DNA of 64,000 nucleotides from Ureibacillus thermophilus (GCF_042657185.1 NZ_JBHSNN010000010.1), one strand, 5' to 3'; counted from the stretch's first letter, positions 17,326 through 26,437 are shown. Numbers and translations are program-made. The notes: generated by a model from the letters alone, not told the origin.

Positions 17326-18446
17326 AAATGAAGAAATATATTGCCCCTTCCATCAATGAAGCCATGAAACAAGTGCGTGCTGATTTAGGAGAAGAGGCTG
17401 TCATCATCAGTTCGAAAGTGGTTGTAAAGAAGAAATTTTTCGGGTTAATCCGAGAGAAAAACTTTGAAGTGCTTGCGGGAATTGATGAAATGGAACCACC
17501 AACATTCATCATTCCCGAACAAAAAAATTTTCCGCCCATTGTCCCGGCTAAAGATGAGCATCATAATGAAGGAAACGTTTCAGAATTAATGGAAGAGATT
17601 TCGAGTTTAAAAGAAATTTTAAATTCTCTGAAACAAGAATCCATTCAATCTTCCTTACCTGATGAGCTGAAACCCTTTGTTGATTTTTTGAAACATCAAG
17701 AGCTTAATAATGAGCTCATCACGGACATTTGTGATGAGCTTTTTGCTCATTTGAAAACAGAAAAAGAAATTTCCAATCAAGAAATGGTACAGATTGCAAA
17801 AAACGTATTGCATAAAAAATTTTTTATGCTTCCCATGGGAGGATTATCCTATGAGAAAAAGTATGTGTGTGTGCTAGGACCAACAGGGGTTGGCAAGACA
17901 ACAACCATTGCCAAAATGGCAGCGCGCAGTGTTTTAGAAAAAAAGAAAAAGATCGGCTTTATTACAACGGATACCTATCGAATAGCTGCCATTGAACAAT
18001 TAAAGACCTATGCAAATCTCCTTCAAGCGCCGGTCGAAGTCGTTTATAACTTCAATGATTATCAAGTAGCGATTGAAAAATTTGCCCATTTGGATTTAGT
18101 GTTTATCGATACTGCGGGGCGCAATTACAAAGAAGTGAAATATGTGAATGATTTGAAGAAATTGATTTCTTTCGATGATGAAGTCGAATCCTATCTTGTC
18201 TTATCATTAACAGCTAAAGAAAGAGATAATGAAACGATTATTGAACAATTTAGTGAATTTCCTATTGAGAAATTTATTTTTACCAAAGCGGATGAGACAA
18301 ATTCTATTGGCGCAATGTATAATTTAATGTTTAAATATAATAAAGGACTTGCTTACTATACTACCGGGCAAGAAGTACCAGAAGATATTGAAGAAGCGAC
18401 TTTAGAAAAAATACTTGATATATTTTTCCAAGGTGAATTCAAATGA
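17322..18446 (+). CDS. flhF: SRP-type GTPase FlhF
   Basis: FlhF is the third SRP GTPase (with Ffh and FtsY) and sets the place and pattern of flagella. The 374-residue product has a basic N-terminal region with KYIAPSINEAMKQVRADLG, a helical N domain and the G domain. Visible motifs are G1 GPTGVGKTTT (near 187), DTYRIAAIEQLK, DTAGRN and TKADET. It overlaps both flhA upstream and flhG downstream by 4 bases. FlhG, encoded next, is its partner that stimulates GTP hydrolysis. Confidence 0.96.
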   Translation: MKMKKYIAPSINEAMKQVRADLGEEAVIISSKVVVKKKFFGLIREKNFEVLAGIDEMEPPTFIIPEQKNFPPIVPAKDEHHNEGNVSELMEEISSLKEILNSLKQESIQSSLPDELKPFVDFLKHQELNNELITDICDELFAHLKTEKEISNQEMVQIAKNVLHKKFFMLPMGGLSYEKKYVCVLGPTGVGKTTTIAKMAARSVLEKKKKIGFITTDTYRIAAIEQLKTYANLLQAPVEVVYNFNDYQVAIEKFAHLDLVFIDTAGRNYKEVKYVNDLKKLISFDDEVESYLVLSLTAKERDNETIIEQFSEFPIEKFIFTKADETNSIGAMYNLMFKYNKGLAYYTTGQEVPEDIEEATLEKILDIFFQGEFK

Positions 18447-19318
18447 GAGATCAAGCGGAAAAATTGCGAATGAAAATGTTGGAATGTCAAGGGGCTTTAG
18501 GAAGATCGATTGCGGTAGTCAGCGGAAAAGGCGGAGTAGGAAAAAGCAATTTTACAACGAATTTCGCAATCAAATTAGCCAAACAAGGTAAAAAAGTCAT
18601 GATTTTAGATATGGATATTGGAATGGCGAATGTCCATATTTTGATTGGAAACCAAGGGAAATACAATTTAAGGGATTATTTAGAAGGGAACGTTTCCTTT
18701 GATGAAATCATCTACCGTGCCCCTTATGATATTCATTTTATTTCCGGCGGTTCCGGCTTTTCTTCAGTAGTAGAATGGTCAAAAGATATGTTTGATGCAT
18801 TTGTTTACGGCTATGAAAAATTGCAGAAAGAGTATGATTATATTTTATTTGATATGGGAGCGGGAGCAACCAATTGGGCTCTCGATGTGTTGACATCGAT
18901 TGATGAAATAATCGTTATCACGACTGCTGAACCGACATCCATTACTGATGCTTATTCCATGATCAAATTTATTTATTTTAGAGAGCCGAGCAAAACCTTC
19001 TACATCTTAGCCAATCGGGTCTATTCCAATATAGAAGGGAAAGAAACATTGGAGAGGCTGAGAAACACGGTGCTGAAATTTTTGTCAAAAGAAGTATTCA
19101 TTCTTGGTTGGATGCCGGAAGATGAAACAGTTAGAAAAGCAGTCATTAAACAAGTTCCTTTCACCATCTCGTATCCGGATACGCCGATTTCAAAATCATT
19201 AGATGAAATTATCAAACGATTTTTGCTTGAACAACGGAAAGCAGAAATTTCGATGCCTTCGACTGCCGGTTCATTCTTAACTAGATTAAAACGGATTTTC
19301 TTGAAAGGTCGTGGTTAG
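18443..19318 (+). CDS. flhG: MinD-like ATPase FlhG (YlxH), flagellar number regulator
   Basis: FlhG is a MinD/ParA-type ATPase that limits flagellar number and works with FlhF and the C-ring proteins. The deviant Walker A SGKGGVGKSN lies at about residues 28-37, LDMDIGMANVHI follows, and FDMGAGAT stands in the position of Walker B. The N-terminal DQAEKLRMKM helix preceding the ATPase core resembles the FlhF-activating helix. A C-terminal basic segment (LTRLKRIFLKG) may be a membrane-targeting helix. Length is 291 residues. It overlaps flhF by 4 bases. Confidence 0.94.
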   Translation: MRDQAEKLRMKMLECQGALGRSIAVVSGKGGVGKSNFTTNFAIKLAKQGKKVMILDMDIGMANVHILIGNQGKYNLRDYLEGNVSFDEIIYRAPYDIHFISGGSGFSSVVEWSKDMFDAFVYGYEKLQKEYDYILFDMGAGATNWALDVLTSIDEIIVITTAEPTSITDAYSMIKFIYFREPSKTFYILANRVYSNIEGKETLERLRNTVLKFLSKEVFILGWMPEDETVRKAVIKQVPFTISYPDTPISKSLDEIIKRFLLEQRKAEISMPSTAGSFLTRLKRIFLKGRG

Positions 19319-19321
19319 TGG

Positions 19322-20452
19322 GTGCCTTCGAATAAACATCATTTGTTGATCGTGGATGATTCGGCTTTTATGAGAAAAGTAATTAGTGATTTTTTTAAAG
19401 ATCATCCATCGATTGAAGTGATTGGTACAGCTAGAAATGGTAAAGAGGCTATTAAAAAAATAGGAGAATTAAAACCGGATGTTGTAACAATGGATGTGGA
19501 AATGCCTGAATTAAGCGGCATTGAAACATTAAAATGGATCATGGAAAACACACCTGTTCCTGTCGTGATGCTATCAAGTTTTACAGAAAATGGCGCCCAA
19601 CAAACGATGCTTGCGATGGAATATGGGGCTGTTGATTTTGTGACAAAGCCTGGCGGTACTATTTCCCTCGATTTGCACAAAGTTAAAGATGAACTGATTC
19701 GTAAAGTGGAACTTGCTTTAAAAATTCCGATAGAAAAATTAAGAAAACATGGAAGCAACATCAATCAATCAGTAAAAACGTTGCAGCACGATTCTACTAT
19801 TCATTTGAAAGAAAAAGATATGATTACCGAGACTAAAACTACCCCAAAATTTCAAATTAAAAAATGGAATAAAGCTTCTGACAAAATTGTATTAATAGGA
19901 ACATCAACTGGTGGTCCTAGAGCATTGCAGCATGTTATCACCAAATTACCTGAGTCTATATCGGCGCCGATTTTAATTGTTCAACATATGCCGCCTGGTT
20001 TTACGAAATCGTTGGCAGAAAGATTGAATCATATTAGTAAAATTCGGGTGAAAGAAGCTGAACACGGTGAAGTAATTGAAAGTGGAACAGCTTATATTGC
20101 GCCAGGTGGTTTTCATATGAAAATGAAAAAAAATGGCCATCATTATGAAATTGTACTGGATGATAAGGAACCGCCAAGGAGCGGACATCGACCGAGCGTG
20201 GATGTGATGTTTGAAAGTGTTGGCCAATATGCAGAATTAGATAAAATTGCAGTCATCATGACGGGAATGGGAAATGATGGCTCCAAAGGATTAATGGCTT
20301 TGAAAGAATCCGGTAATGTCATTGCTATTGCGGAGTCTGCTGAAACTTGTATTGTTTTTGGCATGCCAAAAGCGGCCATTGAAACAAAATTAGTTGATGA
20401 AGTTGTTAATGTAGATAAAATAGCAGAGACCATAATGAAATATTTGGTGTAG
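19322..20452 (+). CDS. cheB: Chemotaxis protein-glutamate methylesterase CheB
   Basis: CheB removes methyl groups from chemoreceptors and so provides adaptation. The receiver domain (about 1-125) has the acidic pair in VDDSAFMRK and phospho-acceptor D58. A linker of about 60 residues follows. The methylesterase domain (about 185-376) has the catalytic serine in GTSTGGP, histidine in QHMPPGFT and aspartate in TGMGNDGSKG. The start is GTG 19322. It lies between flhG and cheA. Length 376 is slightly longer than the usual 350-357. Confidence 0.96.
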   Translation: MPSNKHHLLIVDDSAFMRKVISDFFKDHPSIEVIGTARNGKEAIKKIGELKPDVVTMDVEMPELSGIETLKWIMENTPVPVVMLSSFTENGAQQTMLAMEYGAVDFVTKPGGTISLDLHKVKDELIRKVELALKIPIEKLRKHGSNINQSVKTLQHDSTIHLKEKDMITETKTTPKFQIKKWNKASDKIVLIGTSTGGPRALQHVITKLPESISAPILIVQHMPPGFTKSLAERLNHISKIRVKEAEHGEVIESGTAYIAPGGFHMKMKKNGHHYEIVLDDKEPPRSGHRPSVDVMFESVGQYAELDKIAVIMTGMGNDGSKGLMALKESGNVIAIAESAETCIVFGMPKAAIETKLVDEVVNVDKIAETIMKYLV

Positions 20453-20467
20453 AGGGAGTGTGTTCGA

Positions 20468-22537
20468 ATGGAAATGAATCAACAATATTTAGATATGTTT
20501 ATTGAAGAAAGTAAAGAACATTTGCAAGCATGTAGCGATCTTTTACTAGAATTAGAAAAAAATCCAAATGACATTTCCATTGTCAATGAAATTTTCCGGT
20601 CTGCTCATACATTAAAAGGTATGGCTGCTACCATGGGATTTGAAGATTTAGCCGATTTGACGCATAAAATGGAAAATGTTTTAGATGCCATTAGAAATGA
20701 AAAAATCAAAGTTGATTCAAATCTATTAGATATTGTTTTTGAATCGGTAGACCATCTAGAAGCGATGATTACAGATATCGCTTCTGGTGGTAATGGGAAA
20801 CGGGATGTTTCCGAAATTGTGGAGAAATTAAAAGCGATTGAAGCAGGTAAACAGATTCCTTCGAGCACTCCAGTTCAGCAGGAAATTGCTGCAGATGTAG
20901 CGGTAGAAGAAGAGATTTCAGCAGGTCGTTACTTAATCTATGATGAATACGATATTACCGTGCTGCAGCAGTCGAAAGAACAAGGATTCAACGCTTATGA
21001 AATTACCGTTTCCCTTCGACAGGACTGTCTACTAAAAGCGGCTCGCGTATATATGGTATTCCAAGTATTAGAAAAATGCGGTGAAGTCATAAAATCTTTC
21101 CCAACGGTTGAGAACTTGGAAGAAGAACAATTTGATCAAAATTTCCAAGTGGCATTTATTTCGAAAGATTCTGCAGAAGAAATTCAAAAGAAAGTCAGCA
21201 AAGTTTCAGAAATTGAAAATGTTGTTGTAGTTCCATTAACAGATGAAATGGTAAGAAAAGCAAGCAAGGAAGAAATTGCAACAAAAGAACGGCAACAGCA
21301 AGATTTAGAGAAATCAAACCAAGCTCCAACTAAGCAAAAAGAAGAACCAGCAAAGAAAGAAACAAATGCTTCTAAACAAAGCGCCCACTCTAAAACAATT
21401 CGTGTAAGCATTGAACGACTCGACATTCTAATGAACTTATTTGAAGAATTAGTAATTGACCGAGGACGTTTGCAATCCATCGCAAACGATGTAAAACATT
21501 CGGAGTTAACAGAAACTGTTGAGCGTATGAGCCGTACAATGGGCGATCTTCAAAACATTGTGCTCACAATGCGCATGATTCCGATTGAAACGGTATTCAA
21601 TCGATTCCCTAAAATGGTTCGCTCACTTTCCCGTGAATTGAATAAAAAAATCAATTTGGAAATTATCGGTGCCGAAACGGAACTTGACCGTACAGTGATC
21701 GATGAAATTGGAGATCCTTTAGTTCACTTAATCCGAAACTCTGTCGATCATGGCATCGAAAGCCCGGATGTGAGAAAAGCAAAAGGAAAACCGGAAGAAG
21801 GGACAGTCACTTTAAGAGCGTACCACAGCGGAAATTATGTATTTATTGAAATTGAAGACGATGGAGCTGGAATTAATAAAGATAAAGTATTGAAAAAAGC
21901 CATTGAACGGGGCATTGTGACAAAAGAATCAGCTCTTTCCCTTACAGATAAACAAATTAATGAATTGATTTTTGAATCAGGTTTCTCAACTGCTGAAAAA
22001 ATTACGGACGTTTCTGGACGCGGTGTAGGATTAGATGTTGTAAAAACGACAATTCAATCCCTCGGCGGCAGCATTTCCATCGAATCACAAGAAGATGTTG
22101 GTTCAAAATTCTCAATTCAATTGCCTTTAACATTATCAATCATTTCTGTCATGTTAGTAGAAATTGAGAAAGAAATTTATGCAATACCGTTATCATCCAT
22201 CATCGAAACTTCCATTATTAAAAAATCAGAAATCTTAAATGCCCATAATCAAAAAGTGATTGATTTCCGTGGAAAAGTTGTTCCGCTCATTTTCTTGGAT
22301 GAAGTATTTGAAGTACCGCGCAGCGAAGCCTTTGATGATGAATATCAATCTGTTGTCATCGTGCGCAAAGGCGATAAATTAGCAGGTTTAGTGGTAGATT
22401 CATTTATTGGGCAACAGGAAATAGTGTTAAAATCTTTAGGCAACTATTTGAAAAATATTTTTGCCATCTCTGGTGCAACTATCTTAGGAAATGGTCAAGT
22501 AGCTTTAATTATTGATATTAATGCGTTAATGAAATAA
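20468..22537 (+). CDS. cheA: Chemotaxis histidine kinase CheA
   Basis: CheA phosphorylates itself and passes the phosphate to CheY and CheB. The domains in order are Hpt P1 (about 1-105) with H47 in SAHTLKGMAA, a P2 receiver-docking domain (about 155-260), a charged linker, P3 dimer helices, P4 kinase with the N box (HLIRNSVDHGIE), DDGAG and GRGVGLDVV, and a C-terminal CheW-like P5 (about 550-689). Length 689 is normal. It is followed after 18 bases by cheW, its adaptor. Confidence 0.98.
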   Translation: MEMNQQYLDMFIEESKEHLQACSDLLLELEKNPNDISIVNEIFRSAHTLKGMAATMGFEDLADLTHKMENVLDAIRNEKIKVDSNLLDIVFESVDHLEAMITDIASGGNGKRDVSEIVEKLKAIEAGKQIPSSTPVQQEIAADVAVEEEISAGRYLIYDEYDITVLQQSKEQGFNAYEITVSLRQDCLLKAARVYMVFQVLEKCGEVIKSFPTVENLEEEQFDQNFQVAFISKDSAEEIQKKVSKVSEIENVVVVPLTDEMVRKASKEEIATKERQQQDLEKSNQAPTKQKEEPAKKETNASKQSAHSKTIRVSIERLDILMNLFEELVIDRGRLQSIANDVKHSELTETVERMSRTMGDLQNIVLTMRMIPIETVFNRFPKMVRSLSRELNKKINLEIIGAETELDRTVIDEIGDPLVHLIRNSVDHGIESPDVRKAKGKPEEGTVTLRAYHSGNYVFIEIEDDGAGINKDKVLKKAIERGIVTKESALSLTDKQINELIFESGFSTAEKITDVSGRGVGLDVVKTTIQSLGGSISIESQEDVGSKFSIQLPLTLSIISVMLVEIEKEIYAIPLSSIIETSIIKKSEILNAHNQKVIDFRGKVVPLIFLDEVFEVPRSEAFDDEYQSVVIVRKGDKLAGLVVDSFIGQQEIVLKSLGNYLKNIFAISGATILGNGQVALIIDINALMK

Positions 22538-22555
22538 TGAAATGAGGTGCTGAAA

Positions 22556-23002
22556 ATGGTAACTGTAGCGGAGCAAGAAAGTATAAAAGTCATTGTTTTC
22601 AAATTAATGGATAAAGAATATGCAATACCTGTCAGCCATGTGCAAGGTATTGAAAAAATGATGCACATCACTCGTGTGCCAAGAACTGAGAAATTTGTAA
22701 AAGGTGTCATCAACTTGCGCGGAGTTGTAACGCCGATTATCAACTTAAGGGAACGTTTTGGACTTCCACCTGCTGAAAATACAGAATCAGTACGTATTAT
22801 TATTGTTCAATTGGATGATATTGAAGTAGGATTTGTCGTGGATTCCGCGAATGATGTCATCGATATTCCAGTGAAATCCATCGAACCTCAACCGGAAGTA
22901 GTTGGAGTAAAAGAAGAAGCCTTTATTTCAGGAGTGTCAAAAATCGGAAATCGTTTGTTGATTTTGCTACATCTGGATAAAGTCTTGAATTTATCGGAAT
23001 AG
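22556..23002 (+). CDS. cheW: Chemotaxis coupling protein CheW
   Basis: CheW links receptors to CheA. The 148-residue product is one CheW/SH3-like domain with KVIVFKLMDKEYAIPVSHV, then VKGVINLRGVVTPIINLRER and the closing HLDKVLN. ATG 22556 has GAGGTG at 22544-22549; a GTG at 22547 inside that ribosome site is less likely. It lies between cheA and cheC. Confidence 0.96.
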   Translation: MVTVAEQESIKVIVFKLMDKEYAIPVSHVQGIEKMMHITRVPRTEKFVKGVINLRGVVTPIINLRERFGLPPAENTESVRIIIVQLDDIEVGFVVDSANDVIDIPVKSIEPQPEVVGVKEEAFISGVSKIGNRLLILLHLDKVLNLSE

Positions 23003-23028
23003 ATTATCATATAAAGTAGGGGTTTACT

Positions 23029-23652
23029 ATGAGGCATCCTGACATTAACTCATTGCACTTAGACATTTTGAAGGAAATCGGAAATATCGGCGCCGCTCAT
23101 GCAGCTACAGCTCTTTCCAATTTGTTAAATAAAAAAATTGAAATGCGTGTTCCAAAAGCAGAAATGATTACATTTAATGAAATGGTAGAAATGATGGGCG
23201 GAGCCGAGCGAGTTGTCGTTGGCATTTACTTGCGGATCGAAGGTGATTTAGAGGGCAGCATGTTCTTTATACTGCCTATTGAACAGGCAAACCGTTTTAT
23301 TCAGCATCTTATTCACGAAGAACATTTTGATTTTCGCACCAATGCTTCCGATTTAGGAATGTCTGCTATGCAAGAGATGGGGAATATTTTATCTGGTTCT
23401 TATTTATCAGCTATGTCTGACTTTTTGAATTTAAATATATATCCTACAGTGCCTGGTTTAAGCATCGATATGTTCGGGGCGATTATTAGTATTGGTCTTA
23501 TTGAGATTTCTCAAGTAAGCGATTATGTAATTATGATTGACACATCCATTTTAGAAGAGGGGCTAGAAAATACGGAAATGAAAGGACATTTTCTGCTATT
23601 ACCTTCTCCCGAGTCTTTTGATGTAATTTTTAAGGCGTTAGGGGTTGTATAA
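23029..23652 (+). CDS. cheC: CheY-phosphate phosphatase CheC
   Basis: CheC dephosphorylates CheY and binds CheD, forming an adaptation loop found in Bacillus but not in E. coli. Both phosphatase helices are intact, each with E followed by N three residues on: LKEIGNIGAAHAATALS near residue 15 and MQEMGNILSGSYLSAM near 115. Length is 207 residues. It abuts cheD with a one-base gap after its stop codon. FliY upstream carries the same fold, so the locus encodes two CheY-P phosphatases. Confidence 0.95.
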   Translation: MRHPDINSLHLDILKEIGNIGAAHAATALSNLLNKKIEMRVPKAEMITFNEMVEMMGGAERVVVGIYLRIEGDLEGSMFFILPIEQANRFIQHLIHEEHFDFRTNASDLGMSAMQEMGNILSGSYLSAMSDFLNLNIYPTVPGLSIDMFGAIISIGLIEISQVSDYVIMIDTSILEEGLENTEMKGHFLLLPSPESFDVIFKALGVV

Positions 23653-23653
23653 T

Positions 23654-24157
23654 ATGTTTACTCCAAAGTCAGGGAAGATTGTTAAAGTGGGTATTGCCCA
23701 AATGGATGTGGCCAAATCTCCCGATACAATACGGACATCAGGTTTAGGTTCATGTGTAGGAGTCGTTTTATATGACGAGACAAAAAAAATTGCAGGACTT
23801 GTTCATGTTATGTTGCCGGATTCTTCCTTGAGCCGAACCGAGACAATCAATACCGCAAAATTTGCTGATACTGGCGTCAAGGCGCTTTTGGATAAATTGT
23901 TGATAGAAGGTGCCCAAAAATATCGCCTGAAAGCGAAAATTGCGGGTGGGGCGCAAATGTTCCAATTTTCTTCTGCGAAAGAAATGATGAGAATAGGTCC
24001 TCGTAATGTTGAGGCTGTGAAAAAAGTATTAAATGAATTAGGGATTCCTCTTATTGCAGAAGATACGGGAGGAAATTCCGGAAGAACCATTGAATTTGAT
24101 CCGGCAACGAGTAAATTAATGATTCGTACAGTGAATCAAGGGGTGAGCGAAATTTAA
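23654..24157 (+). CDS. cheD: Chemoreceptor glutamine deamidase CheD
   Basis: CheD deamidates receptor glutamines and binds CheC. The catalytic cysteine and histidine are visible in GLGSCVGVVLYD and GLVHVMLPDS, and the threonine in FADTGVKALLDKL. The middle block AKIAGGAQMF and the end GGNSGRTIEFDP are family signatures. I chose ATG 23654; TTG 23645 would overlap cheC. Length is 167 residues. The next gene starts on its stop codon. Confidence 0.95.
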   Translation: MFTPKSGKIVKVGIAQMDVAKSPDTIRTSGLGSCVGVVLYDETKKIAGLVHVMLPDSSLSRTETINTAKFADTGVKALLDKLLIEGAQKYRLKAKIAGGAQMFQFSSAKEMMRIGPRNVEAVKKVLNELGIPLIAEDTGGNSGRTIEFDPATSKLMIRTVNQGVSEI

Positions 24158-24504
24158 TGTATGGTTCCATTCTCATAAATTGTTGGGGTAGTTTAATCGC
24201 TTTTACAATTACATTTATATGGATGTACCAAAATTCCATTTTCCCTTCTCGCATTTTAATCGTATCATTTATCGTTGCATTCGCCGCCTTTCTTTTATTT
24301 TTTGCTGTGCGATATTTAATCGCTTATATTACATATACTCCAAATGATGAATTATTTGAAAAGTTTATTGAGGAAGCAAAATTAAAAGAAAAAGATGATG
24401 AAGAAGAGGAAATAGAAGAAGGTAGAAATCCATCGAAAGTTGAATTTCAAGATGACGATCCTGAAGAAATCGCCAAAATTGTAAGGACAATGCTGCACGA
24501 CTAA
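24157..24504 (+). CDS. Small two-helix membrane protein with a FliF-like C-terminal tail
   Basis: I do not recognise this gene by name. The 115-residue product has two membrane segments (about 5-24 and 29-52), then a cytoplasmic, very acidic linker (DDEEEEIEEG) and a C-terminal segment DPEEIAKIVRTMLHD. That tail aligns without gaps with the FliG-binding tail of FliF in this same window (KPEDFAKLLRTWISED): P, E, AK and RT are identical and the rest are mostly conservative. Its ATG overlaps the cheD stop, so it belongs to the operon, and sigD follows. I infer, with caution, a membrane protein that contacts FliG or another rotor component. Confidence 0.8.
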   Translation: MYGSILINCWGSLIAFTITFIWMYQNSIFPSRILIVSFIVAFAAFLLFFAVRYLIAYITYTPNDELFEKFIEEAKLKEKDDEEEEIEEGRNPSKVEFQDDDPEEIAKIVRTMLHD

Positions 24505-24644
24505 GATGCTTAAGTACTATTTTCCTGTTTTTTATACAAGTTGAATCCATTTTTTAGTCTCTTTTCCATAAACGTTAAGAAAAATACTCACCAATAACCG
24601 GATGATTTAGTCCTATTGAAACCGATGTTTTTTGTTTCTATCTT

Positions 24645-24653
24645 TGGTATAAT
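24645..24653 (+). promoter_or_regulatory. Extended -10 promoter candidate upstream of sigD
   Basis: TATAAT at 24648-24653 is preceded by TGG (24645-24647), an extended -10 element. No good -35 lies 16-18 bases upstream. It is 41 bases before the sigD start, inside a 190-base gap that is otherwise AT-rich and shows no gene. It would allow sigD to be made apart from the long operon. Confidence 0.5.
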
Positions 24654-24694
24654 TATCAGTAATAAAAGGCGTTTCGTAAAGAAAGGTGGGTTCG

Positions 24695-25459
24695 ATGGTA
24701 AGTAAGCTGGATGAGCAAGAATTATGGAATAGCTGGATAAATGATCGAGATCCGCATGCTGGAAATTTATTAATTAAAAAATATCAACCCCTTGTTTCTT
24801 ATCATGTGCAAAGAATTGGATCTGGACTTCCTAAAAATGTCTCTCGAGATGACTTGACTAGTTTGGGAATGATGGGACTTTTTGACGCCTTAAATAAATT
24901 TGATATTAATCGAGACTTAAAGTTTGATACATATGCATCGTTTCGAGTCCGAGGAGCTATTATTGACGGGCTTCGGAAGGAGGATTGGTTGCCGCGTTCT
25001 GCTCGGGAAAAAGCAAAAAAAATGGAAGCTATGATTGAACAATTAGAGCAGAAATTGATGCGCCACGCTACCCCTGAAGAATTGGCTGAACATATGAATA
25101 TGCCAGTTGAAGAAGTTTACCAGACGGTGCAAGAACATTTCTTTTCAAATGTTTTATCTCTCAATGAAACGCAGCCGGATCAAGACGATGCTGATGGAAA
25201 GACATTTGTGATTCGAGACGAAAATATTCGAACACCTGAACAAGAAACGATACATAAAGAACTTGTCGAAGAACTTGCAGAAAACATAAAAAAATTAAGT
25301 GAAAAAGAACAACTTGTATTAAGTCTTTTTTATTCTGAAGAAATGACTTTAACAGAAATAGGAGAAGTATTGAATCTATCAACTTCGCGAATTTCACAAA
25401 TTCATTCAAAAGCGTTGTTGAAATTGAGAAAGCTGCTCTCAAACGAGGTGAACTCTTAA
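24695..25459 (+). CDS. sigD: RNA polymerase sigma factor SigD (flagellar sigma-28)
   Basis: SigD directs transcription of late flagellar, chemotaxis and autolysin genes. The 254-residue product has region 2 (about 35-100) with LTSLGMMGLFDALNKFD and FRVRGAIIDGLRKEDWLPRS (the RGAIID..R motif is typical of sigma-28), region 3 and region 4 with EKEQLVLSLFYSEEMTLTEI and the helix-turn-helix STSRISQIHSKALLKLR. ATG 24695 follows AAAGGTGGG at 24682-24690. It sits near the operon end, as in B. subtilis, and may have its own extended -10 promoter. Confidence 0.97.
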   Translation: MVSKLDEQELWNSWINDRDPHAGNLLIKKYQPLVSYHVQRIGSGLPKNVSRDDLTSLGMMGLFDALNKFDINRDLKFDTYASFRVRGAIIDGLRKEDWLPRSAREKAKKMEAMIEQLEQKLMRHATPEELAEHMNMPVEEVYQTVQEHFFSNVLSLNETQPDQDDADGKTFVIRDENIRTPEQETIHKELVEELAENIKKLSEKEQLVLSLFYSEEMTLTEIGEVLNLSTSRISQIHSKALLKLRKLLSNEVNS

Positions 25460-25475
25460 AGTAGGAGCGAGGCGA

Positions 25476-25787
25476 ATGAGTTTAAAAGGTGTTGAATTGC
25501 AAATCGCTATTCCGAAAACGGTAGATGCCGGAAAAATGGCTGAACAACATCAACAGAATGTTGTTCAGCAACAATTTCACGCAAACGAAGCATTAAAAAG
25601 AGATATTGAAAAAAAGCAACTTACCGTGAACGACACCGAAAAAATTTCTGGCGTATCTGAACGGGATAAGGAAAAAGAAGGCTCTGGAAAAGAATCAAAC
25701 CACAACCAAAAAGGACGCAAAAAACATCAAGAACAAGTGGAAGCAAAACATCCATATAAAGGGAATTTCATTGATTTTAGCGGATAG
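25476..25787 (+). CDS. Small hydrophilic protein between sigD and swrB
   Basis: This 103-residue protein has no membrane segment and no enzyme motif. It starts MSLKGVELQIAIPKTVDAGK, has a central helical part rich in Q, H, N and K (AEQHQQNVVQQQFHANEALK), a charged low-complexity stretch, and ends HPYKGNFIDFSG. I recall similar small proteins at this place in other Bacillales, but know no function. The short ordered ends around a disordered core suggest a binding peptide. It starts 16 bases after sigD and is followed after 8 bases by swrB, so it is co-transcribed. Confidence 0.75.
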   Translation: MSLKGVELQIAIPKTVDAGKMAEQHQQNVVQQQFHANEALKRDIEKKQLTVNDTEKISGVSERDKEKEGSGKESNHNQKGRKKHQEQVEAKHPYKGNFIDFSG

Positions 25788-25795
25788 GGGATTAT

Positions 25796-26365
25796 ATGGC
25801 TGCAGTATTTATCATTTTACTCATCATTTCTCAACTAATTTGTTTTTTTCTAATATTTATTTTAAATTCTAAAATTTCAAAGTATAAAGATTTGGAATTA
25901 CGTCAAGATAAGCTAATGGATGAAATCGAAAATGCCATTAGCGTTTATTTGTTGGAGTTTAAAGAAGAAAATGATCGATTTATTAAGGAGTTATCAAACA
26001 TTAAACCCTCTCAACAGACCGTTCAACCTTCTAAAGAATCAAAACCTGTATTAGAAGTTATTAATAAAAACAGCTCAGAAAAAAACGGAATGGATATTGA
26101 AAAAATTCCCGTTGTCCCTAAAACGGTTGCTAAAAATGCTTACATTAAGCAAAAAAAGAACGCAACTACAGAACAAGAAAAAATGCCTGAAACAGCAGGA
26201 AATGAAAATGGACAGAATCCAAAAGGTGAAATGAATCAGAAGGAAATGTCCTTTAAAGAAAAAGTAATCGCTCTTCATCAAGAAGGGAAATCAATCGAAG
26301 AAATTGCAAAAATTACGCAAAAAGGAAAAACGGAAATTGAACTATTGTTAAAGTTCCAAGCATAA
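25796..26365 (+). CDS. swrB: SwrB/YlxL-type membrane protein promoting flagellar assembly
   Basis: SwrB is a single-pass membrane protein that activates the flagellar export apparatus in B. subtilis. The 189-residue product has an N-terminal membrane helix (about 3-25; IILLIISQLICFFLIF), a helical region with VYLLEFKEENDRFIKELS, a variable linker and a C-terminal helix-turn-helix-like segment (FKEKVIALHQEGKSIEEIAK ... TEIELLLKFQ). The ends match SwrB closely as I remember it. It is the last gene of the fla/che operon here; the rpsB promoter starts five bases after its stop. Confidence 0.88.
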   Translation: MAAVFIILLIISQLICFFLIFILNSKISKYKDLELRQDKLMDEIENAISVYLLEFKEENDRFIKELSNIKPSQQTVQPSKESKPVLEVINKNSSEKNGMDIEKIPVVPKTVAKNAYIKQKKNATTEQEKMPETAGNENGQNPKGEMNQKEMSFKEKVIALHQEGKSIEEIAKITQKGKTEIELLLKFQA

Positions 26366-26370
26366 ACTTC

Positions 26371-26399
26371 TTGCACAGTAAAAGGCTTTGTGTTATATT
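26371..26399 (+). promoter_or_regulatory. Sigma-A promoter of rpsB
   Basis: TTGCAC (26371-26376) and TATATT (26394-26399) are 17 bases apart, close to the housekeeping consensus. It lies directly after swrB and about 125 bases before the rpsB start. Confidence 0.8.
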
Positions 26400-26437
26400 A
26401 CCAATTGGTGTGATAATTACACACGCATTTTGATGGG

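Noticed and set aside
24616..24653. TTGAAA as the -35 of the sigD promoter, or a SigD-type promoter at ACCGATGT
   Set aside because: TTGAAA is 26 bases from the -10, and the ACCGATGT box lacks a TAAA 15 bases upstream.
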